DNA from: Methylacidiphilum sp.
GTDB lineage: Bacteria; Verrucomicrobiota; Verrucomicrobiia; CAIQCK01
DNA: 9,527 nucleotides
Reading direction: 5' to 3'
Assembly (NCBI GenBank): GCA_020718125.1
Contig: DYDC01000081.1
Coordinates: 1 to 9,527, forward strand
Positions 1-6,900 of this stretch are shown here, one piece after another (positions within the stretch are counted from its first letter, which is position 1; every line of letters begins with the position of its first letter). The translations under genes were made by a program, and so were the position numbers. A model generated the notes under the pieces. It was not told the origin of the DNA, ran no database searches, and saw nothing but the letters and a program-made list of their open reading frames with translations.

Positions 1-10
1 GTGATGGCAG

Positions 11-141
11 AGTCCCGTAGGGACGACAGAAGGCCGCGTTGCACGAGTCGGATTCCGCCGCCCCTGACGGGGCTTGTCCCTTGTTGCCAGCCCACCCAGC
101 GTTGAAACGCCGGGCTATTCTCGACCGTCCCTTTCGGGACT
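11..141. repeat. REP-like multi-hairpin interspersed element
   Basis: A non-coding block is built from small hairpins. GTCCC-GTA-GGGAC lies at 12-24, CCCC-TGAC-GGGG at 61-72, a nine-position stem with one A.C mismatch at 95-114 (CCCAGCGTT / AACGCCGGG), and GTCCC-TTTC-GGGAC at 127-140. The two ends are inverted copies of each other: 11-25 reads AGTCCCGTAGGGACG, and 126-141 read on the - strand is AGTCCCGAAAGGGACG, differing only in the loop. From memory, very similar blocks with a CCCAGCGTTnAAACGC core are scattered through verrucomicrobial and planctomycete genomes. The copy number in this genome cannot be seen here. No ORF in the block looks real. Confidence 0.6.
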
Positions 142-232
142 TGGCGCGTGTGTCAAGTTGCGCCCCCGGCGGACTGAGCGCCAGACTGGGCATTGACCAC
201 GGGGCAGCGGCAAGATAGAGTTCGCCACAGCC

Positions 233-685
233 ATGCAAGTTTTCATCAGCTACGCGCATAAAGATGAGGCGATCGCCAAGGAAATCAGCTCGCAACTTTC
301 TGAGGCGGGCTTGAAGGTGTGGTTGGGAGCCCGGGAACTGTTGCCGGGCGAGAACTGGTCCTTGGGGGTTGGCAAGGCGCTGGAACGGTCGAATGCAATG
401 GTGGTGCTGTTGTCCCCCGACGCCGTGAAGTCCGAGGTAGTGCGCCGCGAGGTCGCCTTTGCGCTGGCATCACCGCGATATGAGGAACGCGTCGTGCCCG
501 TGGTGATTCGCCCCACCAAGGAAGTCCCATGGTTCCTGGCGAGGCTCCAAGCGATTCAAGGCTTTGGCGGCAGTCGCATGTCGAAACAGATTGCTCAGAA
601 GATCGCAGATGCTCTGAAGAAGAAGGAAAAAGGAGAGGAGTCCGAAGAGAGCATTCTGGGCACAGCCAAAGCCGCTCACGCATGA
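233..685 (+). CDS. Stand-alone TIR-domain protein (TIR_2 type), first of a tandem pair
   Basis: This 150-residue protein is almost entirely one Toll/interleukin-1 receptor domain. Box 1 is FISYAHKDE (residues 4-12), ELLPGENW (35-42) fits the BB-loop region, VVLLSP (57-62) is the central strand, and VVPVVIRP (87-94) a later strand. Many bacterial TIR domains hydrolyse NAD+ using a conserved glutamate after the central strand; E73 in VVRREVAFAL is the best candidate. The tryptophan usually found about four residues before that glutamate is replaced by valine, so activity is less certain than in the neighbour. The C-terminal tail (about 118-150) is charged and Lys/Glu rich. No membrane segment or signal peptide is visible. 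The start has only a weak purine tract (AGATAGAG at 213-220) upstream. The stop TGA overlaps the ATG of the next gene, indicating coupled translation. Likely role: cytosolic defence effector or signalling enzyme. The TIR assignment is firm; the role is inferred. Confidence 0.88.
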   Translation: MQVFISYAHKDEAIAKEISSQLSEAGLKVWLGARELLPGENWSLGVGKALERSNAMVVLLSPDAVKSEVVRREVAFALASPRYEERVVPVVIRPTKEVPWFLARLQAIQGFGGSRMSKQIAQKIADALKKKEKGEESEESILGTAKAAHA

Positions 686-1098
686 GACGCGGCCGCAAAT
701 CCCTTCCCAAGGAAGTCTTCGTGTCTCACGCCCATCAGGACCGGGCGTTCGTCGCCAAGCTCACCGGGCTGCTGCAAAGACACGGGATCAAGTATTGGTA
801 TAGCCCGAAGCACATCGTCGGCGCCCAGCAGTGGCACGACGAAATCGGCAAAGCCCTGGCCCGCTGTGATTGGTTTTTGCTGGTGTTGTCACCGAACGCT
901 GTGAAGTCGAAATGGGTGGCGCACGAATATTTCTACGCGCTGAACGAGGATCGTTACGTGCAACGGATCGTTCCCGTGTTTTACAAGCCGTGTCATTGGA
1001 AGAAGCTTTCGTGGACGTTGAAACGATTTCAGTGGGTGGACTTCGCAAAGAACCGGCCTGAGGCATACCGCGAGCTTCTGAAGATTTGGGGCCTGTAG
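682..1098 (+). CDS. Second stand-alone TIR-domain protein, translationally coupled
   Basis: This 138-residue protein is a second single TIR domain. The start at 682 is chosen because its ATG overlaps the stop of the preceding TIR gene (ATGA, 682-685) and puts the domain right at the N-terminus; the frame is open back to an ATG at 529, but that would add 51 low-quality residues overlapping the first gene. Box 1 is EVFVSHAHQD (11-20), the central strand is WFLLVLSPNAV (64-74), and the candidate catalytic glutamate is E82 in KSKWVAHEYF (75-84), with the expected tryptophan W78 present. IVPVFYKP (96-103) is the next strand. A Trp/Lys-rich segment (105-118) and an aromatic C-terminus follow. It resembles its neighbour in fold and in the LSPxAVKS stretch but is clearly diverged, so an old duplication or a functional heteropair is likely. 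NADase or signalling activity is inferred from the TIR family; specificity is unknown. Confidence 0.87.
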   Translation: MRRGRKSLPKEVFVSHAHQDRAFVAKLTGLLQRHGIKYWYSPKHIVGAQQWHDEIGKALARCDWFLLVLSPNAVKSKWVAHEYFYALNEDRYVQRIVPVFYKPCHWKKLSWTLKRFQWVDFAKNRPEAYRELLKIWGL

Positions 1099-1126
1099 AA
1101 ATGTTGTTCTAGCAGTTGGGGAAGGG

Positions 1127-2383
1127 TCAACCCCTCGGAGCATGGAACTCAGCCAGAGGCCGTAGCGGTCCCATGACGAAGAGCACGATGCCCGCCGCGA
1201 GCAGCGGCAGGATGCCAAACCCGACGAATGCCGGCGTGTAACCGAAGGCATCAATCACCCGGCCGCTGAGCCACATGAAGAGCATTCCGCCCAAACCCGA
1301 CCCAAGACTGGCCAGTCCCCAGATCGAGCCGACCATGTTCTTGGGAAAGACATCGGCCGGAAACGCGAGCGCGTTGGCGCTGTAGCTGGTGTAGCCAAAC
1401 GTCGCCAGCGACACCAACGCGATCGCCGCGGCGGCGTTGGCGCAGAACGCCGCGGGAATGGCTGCGGTCATCATCAGCGCGGAAACCGTGATCATCGTCT
1501 TGCGGGCCGCGTTCACACTCAGGCCGCGCCGCATCAGCAGTCCCGTGAACCATCCGCCCAGCAGGTTGCCGACGTCGGCGGTGACAAAAGGAATCCACGC
1601 CGTCTTTCCGATTCCGGCGGTGTCCATGCCGTGGACCGTGCTGAGGTATTTCGGGAACCAGAAGATGTAGAAATACCAAACCGGGTCGAGAAAGATTTTC
1701 GAGAGCATGAGGCTCGCCAGAAACCGCGTGCGGAGGAGTCGCCAGGGCGCGGCGGGCGGCGCTTGGACTTCCTGCCGGACGTGGGCCGGCGTGTAATACA
1801 ACCACCACCAGCCTGCGAGCCACAGATAGCCCGTCACGCCGACGAGAACAAACGCGGCCTGCCAGCCGATTGTCAGCACCAGCGCGGCGACCAACGGCGG
1901 AGCGACGACAGCGCCGATGGCCGCGCCGCTGTTGAAAATTCCAGACGCCAGCGCCCGCTCGCGTGCCGGGAACCATTCAGCCACAACCTTCACGGCCGCC
2001 GGCCAGTTGCCGGCCTCGCCCATCCCCAACAGAAAACGAAACAATCCCAAACTCCACGGCCCGCGCGCCAGACCATGAAGCACAGCCGCCGTGGACCACC
2101 ACGCCACGCACAGGCCGTAGCCCAGCCGCGTGCCCAGCCTGTCAACCAGCGGCCCCGACACGCCGTTCATCAGCGTGTAGGCCAGCATGAACGCCGACAG
2201 GATCAGCCCATACGTCTCGTCGCTCATCCGGAATTCTTCGGTCAACAGCGGCGCGACCACCGACAGCGTCTGCCGATCGAGGTAGTTGATTACCGTCGCC
2301 AGGAACGCAAAACCGATCATCAGCCAGCGGGCGCGCAGCACGGGAGGCGTCTGTTCGTTTGCGGGCGCGGTGGAAACACTCAT
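1127..2383 (-). CDS. MFS transporter, anion:cation symporter (ExuT/hexuronate-like) family
   Basis: A 418-residue integral inner-membrane protein, the normal length for a 12-helix major facilitator. NYLDRQTLSVVAPLL (33-47) in the first helix region, the loop 2-3 signature GPLVDRLGTRLGY (77-89), FRFLLGMGEAGNWPAA (115-130) followed by EWFPARERALASGIF (136-150), and the late FPADVFPKNMVGSIWGL (341-357) all match the anion:cation symporter branch that takes up hexuronates, glucarate and related organic acids. A central hydrophilic loop lies around 200-222. The gene starts with ATG at 2383, 18 bp after the stop of the URO-D-like gene, so the two are probably one transcription unit; a GAGG about 10 bases before the ATG may serve as ribosome site. 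The substrate cannot be told from sequence; a sugar acid or similar carboxylate is the best guess. It ends 28 bp from the convergent TIR gene. Confidence 0.88.
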   Translation of the reverse strand: MSVSTAPANEQTPPVLRARWLMIGFAFLATVINYLDRQTLSVVAPLLTEEFRMSDETYGLILSAFMLAYTLMNGVSGPLVDRLGTRLGYGLCVAWWSTAAVLHGLARGPWSLGLFRFLLGMGEAGNWPAAVKVVAEWFPARERALASGIFNSGAAIGAVVAPPLVAALVLTIGWQAAFVLVGVTGYLWLAGWWWLYYTPAHVRQEVQAPPAAPWRLLRTRFLASLMLSKIFLDPVWYFYIFWFPKYLSTVHGMDTAGIGKTAWIPFVTADVGNLLGGWFTGLLMRRGLSVNAARKTMITVSALMMTAAIPAAFCANAAAAIALVSLATFGYTSYSANALAFPADVFPKNMVGSIWGLASLGSGLGGMLFMWLSGRVIDAFGYTPAFVGFGILPLLAAGIVLFVMGPLRPLAEFHAPRG

Positions 2384-2401
2384 GGTTGTAGCGCCTCGCG
2401 A

Positions 2402-3517
2402 TCAAAAACCCATCCGGCCCCAGCCCTTGCCGCGGCCGTCCAGCGGCGGCAGACCGAGGAGTTCGCGTCCGAGCGTGACGTAGTAGCGGTAGTTCTCCAG
2501 CGGCGTGCCGTTCGGGATGCGGTGGTCCAGCCCGAACACCGTGCCGCCTTGCTGCATGAGCGGCTGCATCTTGTATTCGAGCTCGCGGCGGATTTCCTCC
2601 TTGCTGCGGCGGAGCACGTGTTTGTCTATCCCGCCGAGCAGCGCCAGCCGCGAACCATACTGTTTGCGAACCGCGACGATGTCCATGCCCGCCGCCGGCT
2701 CCATCGGATGCATGGCGTTGACGCCGCATTCCAGGAACGGCTCGATCACGGCCGTGAGATTGCCGTCGCTGTCGAGGTTGAACAGCCGGGTGCCGCGGTT
2801 GGAAAGCAGATTCCACACACGGCGGTAGTAGGGCTTGATGAACTCGCGCACTTGCTTCGGCCCGACCAGCGGCCCGGATTTGCCGGCGAGGTCCTCATGC
2901 ACGAAAAGCTGGTCTATCGTCAGCGTCTCGGTGACGCGCTCAAACACGCGCACCGCCGTCGAGCCGATGGTGTTGAGGATGTCGTGCATGAGTTCCGGTT
3001 GCTCGTAGTAGGCCGTCGCGGCGACTTCCTCGCCCATCAACTCGCGAGCTATGTCCCACCCGCCCGGAATCCGGCCGACAACCAGCACGCCTTCACGCTG
3101 ACGCTCGCGCGCCGTCTCGACCGCCCGCCAATCTATTCGCTCCTCGCTGAACTCAAACAGCGGTTTGAAACGCAGCCAGTCGTCCGCGGTCTTGACCGGA
3201 AAATCGAGCGGCAACGGCACGGTGGCCGTCGCCTTGCAAAGCTCCAGCGTCCGGCCGAGCGCATCGCGTTGCACCAGCGTCTCGGCGTCCTCGTAGATCG
3301 TCACCGGCGCGCCGAGCAGTCCCGTCTGGCCGCCGCACTCGACGTAGGGCACGTAGTCCCAATCGAACCCCGTCATGTCGAGTTCCTCCGGAGTCGCGCC
3401 CTGCTCGCGCCATTCCTTGTCCAGCCCCACAAGCGGCCCGAACAGTTCGCAGAACATCTGCCGCTCGCACGAGCCGAACAGGAGCAGCTCTAGGAATTGT
3501 TCGCGGTGAAATCGCAT
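2402..3517 (-). CDS. Uroporphyrinogen decarboxylase-like (URO-D superfamily) protein
   Basis: With the ATG at 3517 the product has 371 residues. The frame is open upstream, but the only earlier start (3550) is TTG and the residues between are not domain-like. The protein matches the URO-D/MtaA-type TIM-barrel superfamily in its C-terminal half: DSDGN (249-253), HPMEPAAGMD (270-279), LLGGIDKHVL (293-302), and GLDHRIPNGTPLENY (329-343). These are the landmarks of an expanded branch common in Verrucomicrobiota and Planctomycetota that is distinct from haem-pathway HemE. Where corrinoid methyltransferases of the superfamily bind zinc through a His-x-Cys motif, this protein has DSDGN, so a zinc-dependent methyltransferase role is not supported. 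The last residues (about 359-371) are Gly/Arg rich. It is followed by an MFS transporter in the same direction, suggesting a catabolic or small-molecule modification role linked to an imported substrate. The precise reaction is unknown. Confidence 0.83.
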   Translation of the reverse strand: MRFHREQFLELLLFGSCERQMFCELFGPLVGLDKEWREQGATPEELDMTGFDWDYVPYVECGGQTGLLGAPVTIYEDAETLVQRDALGRTLELCKATATVPLPLDFPVKTADDWLRFKPLFEFSEERIDWRAVETARERQREGVLVVGRIPGGWDIARELMGEEVAATAYYEQPELMHDILNTIGSTAVRVFERVTETLTIDQLFVHEDLAGKSGPLVGPKQVREFIKPYYRRVWNLLSNRGTRLFNLDSDGNLTAVIEPFLECGVNAMHPMEPAAGMDIVAVRKQYGSRLALLGGIDKHVLRRSKEEIRRELEYKMQPLMQQGGTVFGLDHRIPNGTPLENYRYYVTLGRELLGLPPLDGRGKGWGRMGF

Positions 3518-3720
3518 GGCTTGGTTGCGCGGAGTATTGCGCTGCCGCAACCCGATATCAACGCATCATCCTGCTCGCGCTACGACCGTGCTTCCCAAAC
3601 ATCACAGCCTCCGCTACACTCCGCGCGTCACTGAGGACATAGAATTATCGAATAGACAGAAACCAAAACTGATTTCGCGCAGCATTAGCTGCTGTCCGCC
3701 TCAAAACCTGGAAAGTTTGA
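3518..3720. other. Divergent intergenic region, left part
   Basis: About 200 bp between the start of the URO-D-like gene and the first leader hairpin. No credible gene is seen. An AT-richer patch at about 3639-3680 stands out against the GC-rich surroundings and is the likeliest place for promoters. On the - strand it contains GATAAT (3649 down to 3644), one mismatch from a -10 hexamer, but no convincing -35 at the right spacing, so no promoter is called. Confidence 0.35.
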
Positions 3721-3778
3721 ACGAAAGACAGCGCTGGATGTGCGCCCCAACTGGGGCGCACTGAAAGCGTTCTTTCGT
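3721..3778. repeat. Long composite hairpin, probable interspersed palindromic element
   Basis: A nested inverted repeat. The outer arms ACGAAAGA (3721-3728) and TCTTTCGT (3771-3778) pair perfectly over 8 bp. CGCT (3732-3735) pairs with AGCG (3766-3769). The inner arms GTGCGCCCC (3740-3748) and GGGGCGCAC (3753-3761) form a perfect 9-bp stem around an AACT loop. Four-base internal loops separate the inner stems. Being symmetrical, it could act on either strand: a dispersed repeat, a structured RNA, or a binding site. It is immediately followed by GGGCCC at 3779-3784. Confidence 0.6.
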
Positions 3779-3799
3779 GGGCCCTTCTAGGTGCCTGAG

Positions 3800-3833
3800 G
3801 TGGGACGCAAGTAGGTGCGTCCCACTTTTGTTT
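3800..3833 (+). terminator. Terminator-like hairpin in the leader of the helicase operon
   Basis: GTGGGACGCA (3800-3809) and TGCGTCCCAC (3816-3825) form a perfect 10-bp GC-rich stem around a six-base loop, followed by TTTTGTTT (3826-3833 starts this T-rich run), the form of an intrinsic terminator on the + strand. No + strand gene ends nearby (the closest ends at 1098), so it lies about 70 bp before the helicase ATG, inside the probable leader. It may be an attenuator, or simply part of an interspersed repeat together with the hairpin at 3721-3778. A TCCCAC at 3848-3853 could pair with GTGGGA (3800-3805) as an alternative fold. Confidence 0.5.
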
Positions 3834-3853
3834 CCGGACACCAAGGTTCCCAC

Positions 3854-3858
3854 GGAGG
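3854..3858 (+). promoter_or_regulatory. GGAGG Shine-Dalgarno-like site with displaced start
   Basis: This is the only strong Shine-Dalgarno-like sequence before the helicase gene, but no ATG, GTG or TTG lies at normal spacing behind it. The ATG at 3901 is 42 bases downstream, with 27 of those bases (3874-3900) able to fold into a hairpin. If that hairpin forms, the distance left between GGAGG and the ATG is about 15 bases. Use as a ribosome site is inferred. Confidence 0.3.
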
Positions 3859-3873
3859 ACAGTCAACAGACAG

Positions 3874-3900
3874 GGCTGATTCGCGCGCGAGCGAACAGCC
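3874..3900 (+). promoter_or_regulatory. Hairpin abutting the helicase start codon
   Basis: GGCTG (3874-3878) pairs with CAGCC (3896-3900), and TTCGC (3880-3884) with GCGAA (3891-3895), leaving one bulged A at 3879 and a GCGCGA loop. The ten base pairs end on the base directly before the ATG at 3901. In RNA this would leave no free ribosome site next to the start and could control or position translation of the helicase. The pairing is seen directly; the function is inferred. Confidence 0.45.
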
Positions 3901-6900
3901 ATGCCGCGTATCTTCGACAACATCGCGCAGGAGCTTCTGCCTGCTCTTCGGCAGACGCTCGAACTCTCCAATCGTTCCGACTTCTGCGTAGGCTACTTCA
4001 ACCTGCGCGGATGGAAGGCGATTGACGAACACATCGAGAAATGGCCGGGCGGAGAGGGCCATCAATGCCGCTTGCTTGTCGGGATGCAGCGGCTTGAAGA
4101 AGCGGAGCTTCGTGAAGCGCTACAGCGCGTCCGGCGGGGCGAACTTTTGGACAACGCCGTCGCCCGCCAGATGCGCGAGCAAGCGGCGAAGGCGTTCAAA
4201 GAGCAACTCACCTGGGGCTGCCCCACTGCGGACGACGAGGCGGCGCTGCGCCGTCTCTCTGGCCAGCTTCGCGCCCAGAAGCTCGCCGTGAAGTTGTTCC
4301 TCGCCCATCCGCTCCATGCCAAGCTCTACCTCCATTTCCGCTCCGACCCAATCAATCCGATAGTCGGTTATCTCGGCAGCAGCAACCTCACGCTCGCGGG
4401 ACTCAGCGGACAAGGCGAGTTAAACGTGGACGTGCTCGACTTAGACGCCGCGCAAAAACTGGCGGACTGGTTCAAAGACCGTTGGGACGACCACTGGTGT
4501 CTCGACATCACTGCGGAACTCGCCGACATCATTGACCAAAGCTGGGCGCGGCCCGATCTGCTTCCGCCCTACCACATCTACCTCAAGATGGCCTGGCACC
4601 TTTCCGAGGAGGCGCGGGAGAGCCTGCATCTCTTCAAGTTGCCGAGACAGTTGCACGAAGAACTCTTCCCTTTTCAACGCGCCGCCGTGCTCGTTGCGGC
4701 TGGACATCTCGAAAAACGCGGCGGCGTTTTGCTCGGTGATGTCGTTGGCCTCGGAAAAACCTTCATGGCGACGGCACTTGCCCGCTTGATGGAAGACCGC
4801 CACGATTTGCAGACCCTCATCATTTGTCCACCGAATCTCGTTCCGATGTGGAAGGACTACCGCGAACGCTACGGCCTGCGCGGTCGCGTCATGTCTCTTG
4901 GCAAAGTGGTGCAAGACCTGCCGCAACTTATCCGCCACCGAATGGTGATCGTGGACGAAAGCCACAACCTCCGAAACCGCGAAGGCCAACGCTATCAGGC
5001 CATCCGCGATTACATCGCCCAAAACGCCGAGTTCACTGTTCTGATTTCCGCCACGCCATTCAACAAGGAGTTCAGCGACGTATCCAACCAGCTTCGTCTT
5101 TTCCTGTCCGACGACGATGATTTGAGCATCCGACCGGAACGTTGGTTGCGCGACTGCACTGCCGAAGAACTCGCGCAACTGCAAGTCAATCCGAAGACGC
5201 TGCGCGCCTTCGAGTGCAGCCCGTTCGCGGATGATTGGCGCGATTTGATGCGGCTCTTTCTCGTTCGCCGCACGCGCTCCTTCATCGAAAAGCATTACGC
5301 GGAGAAGGATGAAACTCGCGATCGTTACTTCATCACTTATTCCGACGGACGCCGGGCTTACTTTCCCAAGCGCGTGCCGCGCACCATCAAGTTCGACATA
5401 GACGAAGCCGATCCGCAGGATCAATACGCCCGCCTCTTTGCCCCGCCTGTGGTGGACACCATCGGCAATCTCCACCTTCCGCGCTACGGACTGCAAAAAT
5501 ACGTTCATCCGAATCCGCAGCCAGCGCCGGACGCTAACGAAACCGTCCTGCTCGCCGACCTAAATCGCGCGGGCAAACGCTTGCTCGGTTACGTCAAGAC
5601 CAACCTTTTCAAGCGGCTTGAAAGCAGCGGCCATGCGTTTCTGCTGTCATTGCAGCGCCACATTCTCCGCAATCACATTCTGCTTCACGCGCTGGCCCAC
5701 GCCAAACCGTTGCCCATCGGCACGCAACTTGGCGACATCCTCGACGTCACCGATGCGGAAGAGGCCGAGTTGTCGCTTGCGCTTGAGCAAACCTCCGGCG
5801 CGTTGCTCAACGAAGCCGACTTTGCCGCCCGTGCTACCGCGCTCTACCAACTGCTCGCAACAACTCAGCAAGCGAAATTCCGCTGGGTCCGGCCCGGCTT
5901 GTTCAACGACCAACTCGCCAAGCATCTTCGCGAAGACGCCGAAGCCTTGCGCGCCGTTCTCGTGCAAGCGGGCGAGTGGGATGCTGCGCGGGACGCCAAG
6001 CTTAAAAAGCTGCTCCGCCTCGTCATGCAAAAGCACAAGACCGACAAGGTGCTCATCTTCTCGCAGTTCGCCGACACGGTTCGCTATCTGGAAAAGCAAC
6101 TCAACGCCGCAGGAGTCACCCATTTCCGCGCCGTCACTGGCGACGATCCCGACCCGACTGCCGCCGCATGGGCGTTCAGTCCGCGCAGCAACAAACGGAA
6201 CATCTCTGCCGCCGATGAAATCCGCGTGCTGTTGGCGACCGATGTCCTGAGCGAAGGTCAGAACCTTCAGGACTGCGCCATCGTGGTGAACTTCGATCTG
6301 CCTTGGGCGATCATCCGGCTCATTCAACGCGCGGGCCGCGTGGACCGCATCGGGCAAGAGGCGCTCACTGTCACTTGCTACACGTTCCTGCCAGCGGATG
6401 GCGTGAACCTCATCATCCACCTCCGCGACCGGCTCCGTCACCGCCTGAAACAAAGCGAGGAAATCCTCGGCACGGATGAGGTGTTCTTCGACGAGGACAT
6501 CGGCAAGACCAAGGCATGGCACGATCTCTACAACGAGAAGTCCGGCACGCTTGACGATCAGGACGACGAGGTTGACCTCGGCTCTTACGCGCTCGGCATC
6601 TGGCAGGACGCCATCAAAGACAATCCCGCGCTGCAAAAAGCGGTCGAGTCCCTGGCCGACGTTGTGTTCTCCGCCAAAGCCGCCCCGCCCGGCGCGACTC
6701 CCGGCGTGCTGGTGTTCCTCCGCACCGCCGAGGGCGCGAACGCCCTCGCGCGTGTGGACGCCACCGGCAAGCTCGTCTCCGAATCTCCCCGCGCCATCCT
6801 TGAAGCCGCCGCGTGCGCGCCCGACACGCCCGCGCTCCCACGCGCCGAGAATCACCACGATCTTGTCGCCATTGCTACCGACGCGGTAGTGAAGGAGCAG

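Noticed and set aside
11..141. CRISPR array or tRNA/structural RNA gene
   Set aside because: The repeats are inverted and irregularly spaced with no constant-length spacers, and no cloverleaf or CCA-type end can be drawn.
529..681. Upstream start for the second TIR gene
   Set aside because: It would add 51 residues overlapping the first TIR gene in another frame. The extension is Arg/Ser rich with no TIR similarity, while the ATGA overlap at 682 gives a natural coupled start.
1096..1134. Possible bidirectional terminator between the convergent TIR and MFS genes
   Set aside because: TAGAA/TTCTA (1096-1111) is only a 5-bp AT-rich stem, and GGG-TCAA-CCC (1124-1133) is only 3 bp with no T run on either strand, so neither is strong enough to call.
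1631..3493. 620-codon open frame on the + strand
   Set aside because: It is antisense to the MFS and URO-D-like genes, which have clear family signatures. Its product is a low-complexity Arg/Gln/His/Pro-rich chain, as expected from a GC-rich shadow frame.
3518..3550. Upstream TTG start for the URO-D-like gene
   Set aside because: It adds 11 charged residues without domain similarity; the first ATG at 3517 directly precedes the domain.
3516..4065. Several short open frames in the divergent gap on both strands
   Set aside because: All run through the palindromes or into the helicase start, have unlikely composition and lack ribosome sites.
4441..5508. 355-codon open frame on the - strand
   Set aside because: It lies opposite the helicase Walker A and B region; the helicase reading is certain and this frame shows no family signature.
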